Below are positions 23,895-33,634 of a stretch of 64,000 nucleotides of DNA, piece after piece. Position 1 is the stretch's first letter; each line of letters starts with the position of its first letter. The notes beneath the pieces are model-generated. The model saw nothing but the letters and a program-made list of their open reading frames with translations. It did no database searches and was not told where the DNA came from. The DNA lies in contig NZ_FQTU01000007.1 of the NCBI RefSeq assembly GCF_900128885.1, positions 75,618 to 139,617 on the forward strand, given 5' to 3'. Both the position numbers and the translations under genes were made by a program. Source of the DNA: Alkalibacter saccharofermentans DSM 14828. Its GTDB lineage: Bacteria; Bacillota; Clostridia; Eubacteriales; Alkalibacteraceae.

Positions 23895-25433
23895 ATGGAT
23901 GGCTTGTCGAATCAAATAGACTACATACTTGAAATGAGAAACATAACCAAGGAATTTCCGGGAGTGAAGGCCTTGGATCAGGTTAATTTTAGCGTTAAAA
24001 GAGGTGAGATACACTGCCTGGTAGGAGAAAATGGTGCGGGAAAATCCACGCTGATGAAAGTACTCTCAGGAGTATATCCTTTTGGAGAATACAGCGGCGA
24101 CATCGTTTTAAACGGAGAAGTTCAAAAATACCAGGGTATTCAAGAAAGCGAAAGATCAGGAATTGCCATAATTTATCAAGAGCTGGCGTTGGTTCCGGAG
24201 ATGACGGTATACGAAAATATCTACCTAGGCCACGAAATAAAAAAGAAGAACATAATAGACTGGAATGAGACAGTAGTAAGATCTTCTGAAATGCTAAAAA
24301 AGGTTAGGCTTAAAATAACCCCGGAAACAAAGGTAAAGGAGCTGGGAGTAGGAAAAAGGCAGTTGGTGGAAATAGCAAAGGCATTCAGCAAGGATGTTAA
24401 GCTTTTGATATTGGACGAACCCACGGCAGCGCTAAATGACGACGACTCCAAAAACCTTTTGATGCTTTTAAAAGAGCTGAAATCCGAAGGGATAACCTCA
24501 ATCATGATATCTCACAAGCTAAAAGAGGTAATTGAAATAGCTGACACCGTGACAGTTTTAAGAGATGGTAAGACCATATGCTCTCTGGATGCCCACAAAG
24601 GCGAGGTTACAGAAAGGGTTCTCATTAAAAATATGGTTGGAAGAGCAATCGACGACATATTCCCCAAAAGAGACAAGAAAGAATTTGGAGATAAGATACT
24701 TCAAGTAATAGACTGGTCTGCCTATGATTACGCGGCAGGAAAGGACATATTAAAGAACGTGAACATATATGCCAGAAGGGGGGAGGTCGTAGGTATAGCA
24801 GGCCTGATGGGAGCAGGGAGAACGGAGCTTGCCTACAGCATATTCGGAAACCCCAGAGGATATAAAACTGAAGGAAGCATTTTAGTGGGGGGAGATAACA
24901 AGAGATTTCACCATCCAAGCGATGCGATTAAAGCTGGTATAGCATATGTTACAGAGGACAGAAAAGGAGAAGGGCTGATACTTATACAAGACGTTAAGAA
25001 AAATATATCACTGGCAAATTTAAGGACGCTTGCGGATAAAGGAGTCATTAACGATAACGAAGAAATTAACGTTGCCACCAGATATAAAGATTCTTTGACC
25101 ATCAAGACACCCAGTATCGAACAGCTTGTTAACAATTTAAGCGGAGGGAATCAGCAGAAGGTTTCATTGGGGAAATGGCTTTTTACCCAGCCCAAAATTC
25201 TCATTTTAGATGAACCCACAAGAGGAATAGACGTGGGCGCTAAGTTTGAGATTTACACGATCATAAACAAGCTGGTAGAAGAGGGAATGTGCATTATAAT
25301 GATTTCTTCGGAGCTTCCCGAAATATTGGGCATGAGCGACAGGATTTATGTAATGGCTGAAGGAAGGATTACAGGTGAGCTTCCCGTTGAGAAAGCCAGC
25401 CAGGACGAAATAATGGAAATGGCCACAGTCTGA
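23895..25433 (+). CDS. sugar ABC transporter, double ATP-binding protein
   Basis: 512 residues with two ABC domains, as in the GguA/MmsA/XylG class. Domain 1: Walker A GENGAGKST near residue 47 and an LGVGKRQLVEIAKA signature region, Walker B LLILDEPTAAL. Domain 2: degenerate Walker A GLMGAGRTE, signature LSGGNQQKVSLGKW, Walker B LILDEPTRGID. Both fit the carbohydrate-uptake CUT2 layout. It works with the binding protein upstream and the single permease downstream. Confidence 0.94.
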   Translation: MDGLSNQIDYILEMRNITKEFPGVKALDQVNFSVKRGEIHCLVGENGAGKSTLMKVLSGVYPFGEYSGDIVLNGEVQKYQGIQESERSGIAIIYQELALVPEMTVYENIYLGHEIKKKNIIDWNETVVRSSEMLKKVRLKITPETKVKELGVGKRQLVEIAKAFSKDVKLLILDEPTAALNDDDSKNLLMLLKELKSEGITSIMISHKLKEVIEIADTVTVLRDGKTICSLDAHKGEVTERVLIKNMVGRAIDDIFPKRDKKEFGDKILQVIDWSAYDYAAGKDILKNVNIYARRGEVVGIAGLMGAGRTELAYSIFGNPRGYKTEGSILVGGDNKRFHHPSDAIKAGIAYVTEDRKGEGLILIQDVKKNISLANLRTLADKGVINDNEEINVATRYKDSLTIKTPSIEQLVNNLSGGNQQKVSLGKWLFTQPKILILDEPTRGIDVGAKFEIYTIINKLVEEGMCIIMISSELPEILGMSDRIYVMAEGRITGELPVEKASQDEIMEMATV

Positions 25434-25452
25434 AAGGTCTGAAGATGGGAGG

Positions 25453-26631
25453 ATGAATATGAGCTTTTTTAGTGAATTGAGCAAACTTCTTAAGAAAAAT
25501 ATACGCGACTATGGCATGTTTATAGCATTGTTTATAATCATGTCGGTCTTTTCCCTATTGACAGACGGCGTGTTCATATCCCCAAGAAACATAAGCAATC
25601 TGATTAACGCTACCGGCTATATAGCTGTTTTGGCAGTAGGAATGACATTGGTCATCGTTATCAGACACATCGACCTTTCAGTTGGGTTTCTGGCGGGTTT
25701 TTTGGGAGCTGTAGCTGCCATACTTCTGACAAGCTACGGATTGCCGGTTGTTGTCGTGATTCCGGTGATGCTTATGATGGGGGCTGTTGTGGGGTTTTTC
25801 AACGGGGTGCTGGTAGCCCGTCTAGGCATACCTGCTTTCGTGGTGTCTCTAGCAGGCATGATGATTTTCAGGGGAGCGCTTTTGCAGGCGACATCTAAGA
25901 CCGGAACTATTATCGTGCCAAACCCAGCCTTTAATGCCATAGGCAATGGATTCATACCTGATTTTGAACTGGTCGACGGCCTTCACACTGTGACATTGCT
26001 CGTGGGTCTTTTGGGGATACTCTTCTACATTAATAGTGAGATAAAGTCTAGAAGAAAAAAGCAGCACTATGAATTTGAAGTGATACCAGTATCCATATTT
26101 TATGCAAAGCTGCTGTTTGTTTCGGCATTGATCGGCTATATAACCTGGACCTTGGCAAGCTACAATGGCCTTTCCTGGACGGTAGTCGTTATGCTGGTGG
26201 TAACAGGGATATATCATTTTATGACAAAAAACACCGTGTTGGGAAGGCATATATACGCAGTGGGAGGAAATCCCGAAGCTGCTGCACTTAGCGGCATTGA
26301 TGTCAAAAAAATAACTTATTTTGTTTTTTCTTCCATGAGCATGCTGGCAGCCTTGTCGGGAATATTATATACATCAAGGCTTCAGTCCGCTACTACGACC
26401 GCCGGAACTCTATTTGAGCTTGATGCCATTGCTGCCGCTTATGTAGGTGGCGTATCGGCGGCTGGTGGGGTAGGAAAGGTAACAGGCTCCATAATAGGAG
26501 CATTGGTAATGGCTTCGTTGACCAGCGGAATGAATCTGATGGGGGTTGGAATATCTTATCAGTACATGATCAGAGGCGCGATATTGATCATCGCGGTGGT
26601 ATTCGATGTGTTGACTAGAAATAAAAAGTAG
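25453..26631 (+). CDS. sugar ABC transporter, permease (GguB-like)
   Basis: 392 residues, about ten membrane segments, CUT2 family. Typical GMTLVIVIRHIDLSVG in its core (HIDLSVG) near residue 75 and AGGVGKVTGSIIGAL near residue 340. The length and the charged central loop (EIKSRRKKQH) match GguB/XylH-type permeases that form homodimers. Last gene of the operon. Confidence 0.93.
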   Translation: MNMSFFSELSKLLKKNIRDYGMFIALFIIMSVFSLLTDGVFISPRNISNLINATGYIAVLAVGMTLVIVIRHIDLSVGFLAGFLGAVAAILLTSYGLPVVVVIPVMLMMGAVVGFFNGVLVARLGIPAFVVSLAGMMIFRGALLQATSKTGTIIVPNPAFNAIGNGFIPDFELVDGLHTVTLLVGLLGILFYINSEIKSRRKKQHYEFEVIPVSIFYAKLLFVSALIGYITWTLASYNGLSWTVVVMLVVTGIYHFMTKNTVLGRHIYAVGGNPEAAALSGIDVKKITYFVFSSMSMLAALSGILYTSRLQSATTTAGTLFELDAIAAAYVGGVSAAGGVGKVTGSIIGALVMASLTSGMNLMGVGISYQYMIRGAILIIAVVFDVLTRNKK

Positions 26632-26638
26632 GTTGCAA

Positions 26639-26666
26639 GGTCCGGTTCTCATGCCGGACCAATTTT
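26639..26666. terminator. intrinsic terminator of the sugar ABC operon
   Basis: GGTCCGG/CCGGACC stem with an 8-base loop, then AATTTT; flanking TTG/CAA bases extend it. Convergent with truA. Confidence 0.7.
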
Positions 26667-26687
26667 CCTACGATATCAGCCACTCGC

Positions 26688-27425
26688 CTAGTATTTTACT
26701 TCCTCTAAAAACAATCCATGGGGAGGCACCGTATATCCGGCCTTTTCCCGAGTCTTTGTCTTAAATACTTCTTCTATGGAAGAGACTTTTCTCTTTTTTG
26801 TGCCTATTTCTAAAATCGTGCCCATTATTATCCTTATCGTGTTGTATAAAAATCCATCACCTTTGAATACAAATTTGATTCGCGGTCCGTCCTTTTCCAT
26901 AGTGAGTGAATTGATTGTCCGCACAGTGATTTTCTTGCTTTTTCTTAGGGATGAAAAGCCTAAGAAGTCGTGAGTTCCTTCAAACAGGGGAAGGGCCTTG
27001 CGAATAGCCTCGATATCCAGTGCTTCCGGAACGTGCAAGCTGAATTTTCTGTCGAATACGGAATTAACCTGATTGTTGTAAATGTAATAGACGTAGGTTT
27101 TTTCCTTGGCATCGTGTCTGCTGTGGAAGTTTTCTTTTTCAAAGGCAACTTCCTTTACTGCGATATCCTGGGGAAGGTAAGCATTGAAATAATCTTTGAT
27201 CTCATTTTCCTTCATGTCGGTGTCTATAATAAAGTTAGCCACCTGGCCTCTCGCGTGAACGCCTGAATCGGTTCTGCCCGAGCCGATTATCCCGGTTTTA
27301 TTTCCGGTCATCTTAAGGACTATGTCCTCCAGCTTTCCCTGGATTGTATCGTTTGAGTCGAGCCTTTGCCAGCCCTTGTAGCGGCCTCCGTCGTATTCTA
27401 AAACAATTTTTACATTTCTTTTCAT
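26688..27425 (-). CDS. truA: tRNA pseudouridine synthase A
   Basis: Makes pseudouridine at tRNA positions 38-40. 245 residues, usual length. The catalytic aspartate lies in GRTDSGVHARGQ near residue 52. Other family blocks: YDGGRYKGWQRL, F-x-A-R-like FHSRHDAKEKTYVYY, and RIIMGTILEIG. It stands alone between convergent and divergent neighbours. Confidence 0.95.
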   Translation of the reverse strand: MKRNVKIVLEYDGGRYKGWQRLDSNDTIQGKLEDIVLKMTGNKTGIIGSGRTDSGVHARGQVANFIIDTDMKENEIKDYFNAYLPQDIAVKEVAFEKENFHSRHDAKEKTYVYYIYNNQVNSVFDRKFSLHVPEALDIEAIRKALPLFEGTHDFLGFSSLRKSKKITVRTINSLTMEKDGPRIKFVFKGDGFLYNTIRIIMGTILEIGTKKRKVSSIEEVFKTKTREKAGYTVPPHGLFLEEVKY

Positions 27426-27542
27426 TAAATTTACCTTATCTTTCTTAGATTTCTTCTACTCCATTCTAATACAAATATGATACAATGTAAATTTATAATA
27501 GTATCGGAGTAAACCGATAAAAAAAAGGAAGAGTAAAATATA

Positions 27543-29417
27543 ATGAATGATTTTTTGCCCGTATCACGGGAAGACATGCAAAAACGTGGCTGGGAACAGC
27601 TGGATTTTATAATTGTTTCAGGGGATGCCTATGTGGATCACCCTTCATTTGGAACAGCCGTCATAGGCAGGGTGCTTGAAAGCCGTGGCTTTAAGGTAGG
27701 CATCATACCTCAGCCGGATTGGAAGAATAAGGACTCCTACAAAAAACTAGGAAAGCCCAAGCTGGCCTTTCTAGTTACATCAGGGAACATCGATTCTATG
27801 GTGAACCACTATACCACGGCTAAAAAGACCAGAAAAGACGACCTTTATTCACCGGGTGGAAAATCCGGTTTCAGGCCGGACCGGGCGACCATGGTGTATT
27901 CGAGAAAATTAAAGGAGCTCTATAGCGATGTCCCTATAATATTGGGAGGCATTGAGGCAAGCTTAAGGCGCTTTGCCCATTTCGACTACTGGAGCTCAAA
28001 AGTCAGAAGATCCATACTCCTAGATGCCAAGGCGGATATCATAGTCTACGGGATGGGAGAAAGGCAGATTATAGAAATTGCAGAGGCTTTGGACAGCGGG
28101 CTTCCCATAGGCGAGATTACCTTCATAAAGGGAACGGTCTACAAGACTAAGGACAAGCAGAGACCTTACGAGCCTTTATGGCTGCCTCATTATGATGAGA
28201 TAATAGCTTCTAAGAAAAAATATGCACAGAGCTTCATGATCCAGTACACAAACATGGATTCCATTAACGGAAAGCCCTTGGTAGAACCATACAACAACTA
28301 TTGGGTAGTTCAAAATCCCCCCTCAGATTCCATGAGCAATATCGAGCTGGATGATGTCTATGCCCTTCCATATACAAGAAGCTACCACCCCATGTACGAA
28401 AAAGCCGGTGGAATACCTGCAATAAAGGAAGTAAAGCATAGCATAATAAGCAACAGGGGGTGTTTTGGCAGCTGCAACTTCTGCGCCCTTACATTCCATC
28501 AGGGAAGAAAGGTTCAGTCTAGAAGCCATGCTTCAATCATTAGGGAAACTGAGGAAATCACAAAAGATCCTGAATTTAAAGGTTATATCCACGATGTTGG
28601 GGGCCCTACGGCGAACTTCAGGCACAGTGCATGTAAAAAGCAGGAAAAGCACGGAGTATGCCCTGACAAGCAGTGCATGTTTCCCGAGCCTTGCAGCCAG
28701 CTGATTGTAGAGCACCGGGATTACCTTGAGCTTTTAAGAAAGATGAGAAACATGCCGGGAATAAAAAAAGTGTTTATAAGGTCAGGATTGCGGTATGATT
28801 ATCTTATATACGATAAGGACGATACATTCTTTAAGGAATTATGCGAGCACCATATCAGTGGCCAGCTAAAGATCGCTCCGGAGCACGTTTCACCCAAGGT
28901 ATTGGAAAAGATGGGCAAGCCGGGAAGAAAGGTATACGACAGATTCGTAAATAAATACCACAAGATCAACAGAGATCTTGGGAAAAATCAATTTTTAGTT
29001 CCCTATCTTATGTCGAGCCACCCAGGGTCCACTTTGAAGGAAGCTGTGGAGCTTGCCGAATATTTAAGGGATATAGGTTATACCCCGGAACAGGTCCAGG
29101 ATTTTTATCCAACCCCTGGGACGATGTCTACCTGTATGTTCTATACCGGGATCGATCCGAGAAATATGTCGGAAGTTTACATACCATCAGATCCCCACGA
29201 AAAGGCTATGCAAAGGGCACTGATACAATATAAAAAGCCCCAAAACTACAGGCTGGTTAAAGAAGCTCTTTTAAAAGCCGGAAGGAACGACTTGATAGGA
29301 TTTGGCAAAAACTGCCTTATAAAGCCGGAGGGAGACCAAAAAGGCGGCAAAAAGGCTTACGGGGATCAGCGCAAAAAAAGGCAAACCGGAAAGAAAAAGA
29401 CAAACAAAAGAAGATAA
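27543..29417 (+). CDS. YgiQ-family radical SAM protein (UPF0313)
   Basis: 624 residues. An N-terminal B12-binding-like region (about 1-200, GDAYVDHPSFGTAVIGR) is followed by a radical-SAM domain with CFGSCNFCAL near residue 310 and a second cysteine-rich stretch (CKKQEKHGVCPDKQC). The C-terminus is Lys/Arg/Gly-rich, suggesting nucleic-acid contact. The reaction is unknown. An AAGGAAGAG ribosome site precedes the ATG. pgsA follows 14 bases later. Confidence 0.92.
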   Translation: MNDFLPVSREDMQKRGWEQLDFIIVSGDAYVDHPSFGTAVIGRVLESRGFKVGIIPQPDWKNKDSYKKLGKPKLAFLVTSGNIDSMVNHYTTAKKTRKDDLYSPGGKSGFRPDRATMVYSRKLKELYSDVPIILGGIEASLRRFAHFDYWSSKVRRSILLDAKADIIVYGMGERQIIEIAEALDSGLPIGEITFIKGTVYKTKDKQRPYEPLWLPHYDEIIASKKKYAQSFMIQYTNMDSINGKPLVEPYNNYWVVQNPPSDSMSNIELDDVYALPYTRSYHPMYEKAGGIPAIKEVKHSIISNRGCFGSCNFCALTFHQGRKVQSRSHASIIRETEEITKDPEFKGYIHDVGGPTANFRHSACKKQEKHGVCPDKQCMFPEPCSQLIVEHRDYLELLRKMRNMPGIKKVFIRSGLRYDYLIYDKDDTFFKELCEHHISGQLKIAPEHVSPKVLEKMGKPGRKVYDRFVNKYHKINRDLGKNQFLVPYLMSSHPGSTLKEAVELAEYLRDIGYTPEQVQDFYPTPGTMSTCMFYTGIDPRNMSEVYIPSDPHEKAMQRALIQYKKPQNYRLVKEALLKAGRNDLIGFGKNCLIKPEGDQKGGKKAYGDQRKKRQTGKKKTNKRR

Positions 29418-29431
29418 CAGGAGGGATGTCC

Positions 29432-29968
29432 ATGAAAAACGTACCCAATATTTTGACGATCATAAGAATGGTATTGATACCTGTTTTTGTATATGTATTT
29501 TTTTCCGATATGGAAAATTTCAGATACTGGGCTTTGGCCGTCTATGCTTTGGCATCATTTACTGACCTGGTTGACGGCTATATCGCAAGAAAGTTTGATG
29601 TAGTGACAGATATAGGAAAGGTACTAGATCCGCTGGCAGACAAGCTTATGCTTCTTACTGTATTGGTATGTCTGTTTATAGCCGGTGACGTACCGAATAT
29701 TATTTTGGCCATAGTCCTATTTAAGGAAGGATTTATGATAACCCTCGGGCTGATATTGTACCATAAGAAGGATAGGATCGTAGTACCTGCAAACTATTAT
29801 GGAAAAAGCGCCACAGTCCTTTTTACCGTATCAATAGTGCTGGTGTTTTTATTCCCGGGCAATGCAAACGTAATGTATCTGATGTACATCTCAATTGCAC
29901 TGAAATTTATCGCTCTTTTCAAGTATTACTTCACTTACCAGGCTGAAAAGAAAAAAAGAGGGTTCTAG
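29432..29968 (+). CDS. pgsA: CDP-diacylglycerol-glycerol-3-phosphate 3-phosphatidyltransferase
   Basis: Commits CDP-diacylglycerol to phosphatidylglycerol in the membrane. 178 residues, several membrane segments. The CDP-alcohol motif D-G-x2-A-R-x8-G-x3-D-x3-D is complete (DGYIAR ... GKVLDPLADK). I chose ATG 29432 since GGAGGG ends six bases before it; the ATG at 29426 touches the ribosome site. It forms an operon with the YgiQ gene and probably the methyltransferase. Confidence 0.93.
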   Translation: MKNVPNILTIIRMVLIPVFVYVFFSDMENFRYWALAVYALASFTDLVDGYIARKFDVVTDIGKVLDPLADKLMLLTVLVCLFIAGDVPNIILAIVLFKEGFMITLGLILYHKKDRIVVPANYYGKSATVLFTVSIVLVFLFPGNANVMYLMYISIALKFIALFKYYFTYQAEKKKRGF

Positions 29969-29983
29969 AAAGGAAGTCAAAGG

Positions 29984-30703
29984 ATGGGGTTTTACGAAGA
30001 AATCGCAAAGCATTACGATGATATATTTCCTGCCGGTAAGGTGCAGGAAGAGCTTTTGCTGCAAATGGCAGGAGAGCCTGAAGCAGATGTGCTTGATATA
30101 GCCTGCGGAACCGGAGGATATTCCATATCCCTTGCCAGGGCAGGGCACAATGTAACTGCAGTGGATCTGGACGAAAAGATGATAGATGCACTAAAGGACA
30201 AGGTTAAAGGTCAAAAACTTAATATAAGAGCTCACAAAATGAACATGATGGATATATCCGCCCTTAAGACATCATTTGATTTGGCATACTGCATCGGAAA
30301 CAGTCTGGTCCATCTTGACAGCGTACAACAAGTGACTGGCTTTCTAAAAGAAGCAAAGAAGGTTCTTAAAAAAGGGAAGCTTGTCATACAGATAATAAAC
30401 TACGACAGGATACTTAAACAGGACATTAAGTCTCTGCCCACGATAGAAAATAAAGAGGCTGGACTTACTTTTGAAAGATTATATAGATTTGATAAAGTAG
30501 AGAACAAGGTTTACTTCAAGACAATCTTAAATGTAGATGAAAATACCTACGACAACGAGATACCCCTGCTGCCTCTTACTTCAGACGAATTGGAGTCATC
30601 TCTTAAAGAGGCGGGCTTTGAAGATGTCGTCATGTACGGAGACTTTAAAAAAAGCCCCTACGACAAAGACGAATCCTACGCCCTTGTAGCAGTGGCTAAG
30701 TAA
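29984..30703 (+). CDS. class I SAM-dependent methyltransferase
   Basis: 239 residues. Motif I VLDIACGTGGYS near residue 38, acidic end of strand 2 AVDLDEKM, and a motif resembling post-I/IV in FDLAYCIGNSLVHL. The substrate is unknown; small-molecule methylation is likely by its closeness to UbiE-like folds. A GGAAGTCAAAGG ribosome site precedes it. Its end converges with the ABC ATPase gene nine bases away, with no clear terminator between them. Confidence 0.85.
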   Translation: MGFYEEIAKHYDDIFPAGKVQEELLLQMAGEPEADVLDIACGTGGYSISLARAGHNVTAVDLDEKMIDALKDKVKGQKLNIRAHKMNMMDISALKTSFDLAYCIGNSLVHLDSVQQVTGFLKEAKKVLKKGKLVIQIINYDRILKQDIKSLPTIENKEAGLTFERLYRFDKVENKVYFKTILNVDENTYDNEIPLLPLTSDELESSLKEAGFEDVVMYGDFKKSPYDKDESYALVAVAK

Positions 30704-30711
30704 GTCACAAG

Positions 30712-31341
30712 TTACTCTACTCTTTCAAGCTCGCTGCCCAGCGCATAAAGCTTGGTGGAGTATTTTTCTGCAAACTCCCTGTCATGGGTTATTACTATTA
30801 CGCCTGTTCCTTTTTTTGCAATTTCTCTTAAGATTTCGCCTACGCTGTCTCTTAGCTTGGAATCTAGAGCTGATGTAGGCTCGTCGAAGCAAAGATACTC
30901 TGGATCCATGGCAAGGGCCCTGGCAATTGCCACCCGCTGCTTCTGCCCTCCGGAGAGCTGGAAGGGGTAGCTGCCCTCAAGACCTGTAAGCCCAAGGGAT
31001 TCCATGAGCTCAAGAGCTTTTTTCTTTGCATCTTCCTTATTCATGCCCTTTGCCTTGATCAGAGGAAAGGTTATGTTTTCCAGTGAACTAAGGTGAGGGA
31101 ACAAATTGAAGCTCTGAAACACGAGTCCCACGGGATGTTCCTTTTCCGATCTTCTCTCCGATATGTCTATAGTACCAGAATCGTAGGTTTCCAATGAGGA
31201 AAGACATCTGATAAGAGTGGTTTTTCCCACGCCTGAAGGTCCGGTAATTATGGCTATATCGCCTTTTTCCACTTCGAAGCTTATTTGATCCAAAACCTTT
31301 TTGTCTCCAAAGCTTTTTGAAAGCTTGTTTACTCTTAGCAT
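30712..31341 (-). CDS. second amino-acid ABC transporter, ATP-binding protein
   Basis: 209 residues, shorter than the usual 240 for GlnQ-type ATPases because the C-terminal tail is missing. Walker A GPSGVGKTT near residue 35, Q-loop QSFNLFPHL, signature LSGGQKQRVAIAR, Walker B LCFDEPTSALD, switch region VITHDREF. All catalytic motifs are present, so it is likely active. Third gene of a minus-strand operon. Confidence 0.9.
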   Translation of the reverse strand: MLRVNKLSKSFGDKKVLDQISFEVEKGDIAIITGPSGVGKTTLIRCLSSLETYDSGTIDISERRSEKEHPVGLVFQSFNLFPHLSSLENITFPLIKAKGMNKEDAKKKALELMESLGLTGLEGSYPFQLSGGQKQRVAIARALAMDPEYLCFDEPTSALDSKLRDSVGEILREIAKKGTGVIVITHDREFAEKYSTKLYALGSELERVE

Positions 31342-31349
31342 ATCCTCAC

Positions 31350-31991
31350 CTACCTGTAATATTCAAATTTAGTTTCAGCTTTTTTAAGTCCGAAGGTAAC
31401 TACCGAAACAAGCACCAAATAAATGGCTCCTGCCAAAAAAAGCGGTATCAATGAAGCTTGCTGGTTAGTCAGCGTCCGTGATGCTCTTAGGACATCCCCA
31501 AGCCCAAGTATATATGCTAAAGAGGTATCTTTCACCAAGGTTATCAGTTCATTTCCTCCGGGAGGAAGAACGCGTTTTACTACCTGGGGAAGTATGATTC
31601 CGAAAAATGTCTGTATTTTCGACAGGCCCAGCACGGTTGATGCTTCGTATTGGCCTTGGTCTATGGAGAGAATCCCGCCTCTGAATATTTCGGCAAAATA
31701 TGCAGCGTAATTAAGGATAAAGGCAATCAAAGCAGCCGACTCCCTGTTAATCACGATTCCTATGATAGGAAGACCAAAGAAAATAAAAATAAGCTGAAGC
31801 AAAAGGGGGGTCCCTCTCATCAGCAATATATATAGTTGCATCATTCTCTGCAAAGGCGTGTATTTTGAAAGCCTGAGGATGCAGACGAGCATCCCCAGAG
31901 GTATAGAGCCAAGTGCAGTTAGGAAAAACAGCCACAGGGTCGTTCTAAGACCCTGTAACATAAGTGGTGCCATGCTCAATAAATAATCCAT
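31350..31991 (-). CDS. second amino-acid ABC transporter, permease
   Basis: 213 residues, HisM/GlnP family, about five membrane segments, with the coupling loop around GQYEASTVLGLSKIQTF near residue 120 (core EASTVLGLS). Glycine in the EAA motif is kept. Lies 12 bases after the binding protein and 8 before the ATPase. Confidence 0.9.
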   Translation of the reverse strand: MDYLLSMAPLMLQGLRTTLWLFFLTALGSIPLGMLVCILRLSKYTPLQRMMQLYILLMRGTPLLLQLIFIFFGLPIIGIVINRESAALIAFILNYAAYFAEIFRGGILSIDQGQYEASTVLGLSKIQTFFGIILPQVVKRVLPPGGNELITLVKDTSLAYILGLGDVLRASRTLTNQQASLIPLFLAGAIYLVLVSVVTFGLKKAETKFEYYR

Positions 31992-32003
31992 ATATTCACC
32001 CGG

Positions 32004-32807
32004 TTACTTCACTATGTTTTCGCCGAACCATTTTTCTGAAATAGCTTCAGCTGATCCGTCTGATTTCATTTCGTCCAAAATATCGTTTAACTTACCAAGA
32101 AGAATCTCATCAGATTTTCTTACTCCCACGCCATATTCTTCGTCACCGAAATCTTCATCAAGGACTTTGTATTTTTCTTCGCCTCTTTCAGATATGTAGT
32201 ACCTAGCCAGGATTTCATCAGCGACTACTGCATGCACTCTTCCTGCTTCCAGGTCCATGAAAGCATCGTTGTAGGTATCGAAGAGTATAGGCTCGCCACC
32301 GTCAAAGGTTTCTGCCGCGCCTTCTGCTTGAATGGCTGCCAAAGCACTTGAAGCGTTTTGAGCTGCAACGATTCTTCCTTCAAGATCGGCTTTCATATCG
32401 ATATCTGAACCGCTTAAGACTACGATGACCTGTCTGTTGTCAAGATATGGCTTTGTAAAGTTGACCTTTTCTTTTCTTTCATCTGTAATTGTATATCCGT
32501 TCCAGATAAGGTCTATGTTTTTTGTATTAAGCTCGGTTTCCTTAAGATTCCAGTCTATTGGCTGAAATTCAGGCTCAAGGCCCATCCTGCCGATAGCCTC
32601 TTTGGCAAGGTCTATGTCGAAACCGATTATTTCTCCGCTTCCATCTTTGAATCCCATGGGAACAAATGTATCGTCGAAACCGACTATTACAGTTCCTCTG
32701 TCCTCAAGGTCTTTCCAGGTGTCTTCTGAACTGTCTGTGCTGGTGCATCCAAATAATAATGAAACGGATAAAACCAGCAGCATCACTGCTGTTAATGATT
32801 TTTTCAT
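32004..32807 (-). CDS. second amino-acid ABC transporter, substrate-binding lipoprotein
   Basis: 267 residues; lipobox LFGC with C21. Family-3 fold: VGFDDTFVPMGFKD, IGFDIDLAKEAIG, WNGYTITDERKEKVNFTKPY. AGGAGGAGGG precedes the ATG. The family profile fits amino-acid importers of cystine/polar type, with the exact ligand open. First gene of the minus-strand operon; unlike the transporter at 10752 it has no long structured leader. Confidence 0.9.
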   Translation of the reverse strand: MKKSLTAVMLLVLSVSLLFGCTSTDSSEDTWKDLEDRGTVIVGFDDTFVPMGFKDGSGEIIGFDIDLAKEAIGRMGLEPEFQPIDWNLKETELNTKNIDLIWNGYTITDERKEKVNFTKPYLDNRQVIVVLSGSDIDMKADLEGRIVAAQNASSALAAIQAEGAAETFDGGEPILFDTYNDAFMDLEAGRVHAVVADEILARYYISERGEEKYKVLDEDFGDEEYGVGVRKSDEILLGKLNDILDEMKSDGSAEAISEKWFGENIVK

Positions 32808-32836
32808 GAGTTTCCCTCCTCCTGTTTTATAAATGC

Positions 32837-32865
32837 ATTTTAATTTTTATACGGTCCAATGTCAA
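32837..32865 (-). promoter_or_regulatory. promoter of the second amino-acid ABC operon
   Basis: On the minus strand TTGACA (32865-32860), 17-base spacer, TAAAAT (32842-32837), about 30 bases before the start codon. Confidence 0.7.
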
Positions 32866-32962
32866 GCTAATAAGCTTCAATTTCAATATATGTCCGCTAA
32901 AACTGTATTTATCGTTAAAAATAGAGTAGAATATAAGTAGCAAACACAAGGGAAGGTAATAG

Positions 32963-33634
32963 ATGATAGGACTTATAAAGCATCATAAAATACTAACGGT
33001 ACTGATAATAGCCCTTTTATTGCTGGCAGTGATGTGGCTGGCTGGTACTGACAGGATGGAAATAGCAGACATGCTCAGCTATGAAGCAGAATCGCCTTTT
33101 ATGGCTTCCGGCATAATCATACTTTGGTATCTAGCTAAAACGGTACTTGTCTTTATACCGATGAAAGGCTTGTTCATAGCCACCGGGCTGATACTGCCTT
33201 TCCACTTGGCGATATTGACCACCTTTACAGGGCTGTATCTCCATCTAAGTGTCGGTTATCTTTTAGGTAGAAGGTTTGGCAAGGACAGAGTCGAAAAGAT
33301 GATAGAAGGAAGCAAGAAGGCTCATGATATCATGGAATACGGCGAAAAAAACGGCCTGGTAATATGTGCGGCATCGCGAAACATACCAGGACCTCCAGTT
33401 GACATAGTCAACATGTTTTTCGGTGCGGCAGGGGTGCCGTATCCGATTTATATCACAGGAAGCCTGTTGGGGTTTGCTCCGGGGGTATTTCTTTTTACCT
33501 TGATGGGCGAATCCGCAGATGATCCCACCTCCCCTGCATTTATATTGCCGGTTATTATAGCTTTGGGAATATCATTTGCAGTGGCAAGAGGATATAAAAA
33601 ATTCAGCAGAAAAAATGAAGAGGAGAAAATATAA
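32963..33634 (+). CDS. VTT/DedA-like (TVP38/TMEM64) membrane protein
   Basis: 223 residues, about six hydrophobic segments. The central part GLYLHLSVGYLLGRRFGKDRVEKM and the later AASRNIPGPPVDIVNMFFGA fit the SNARE-associated/VTT family, whose bacterial members include undecaprenyl-phosphate or lipid flippases and unknown transporters. Its end overlaps the next start by one base. Confidence 0.83.
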   Translation: MIGLIKHHKILTVLIIALLLLAVMWLAGTDRMEIADMLSYEAESPFMASGIIILWYLAKTVLVFIPMKGLFIATGLILPFHLAILTTFTGLYLHLSVGYLLGRRFGKDRVEKMIEGSKKAHDIMEYGEKNGLVICAASRNIPGPPVDIVNMFFGAAGVPYPIYITGSLLGFAPGVFLFTLMGESADDPTSPAFILPVIIALGISFAVARGYKKFSRKNEEEKI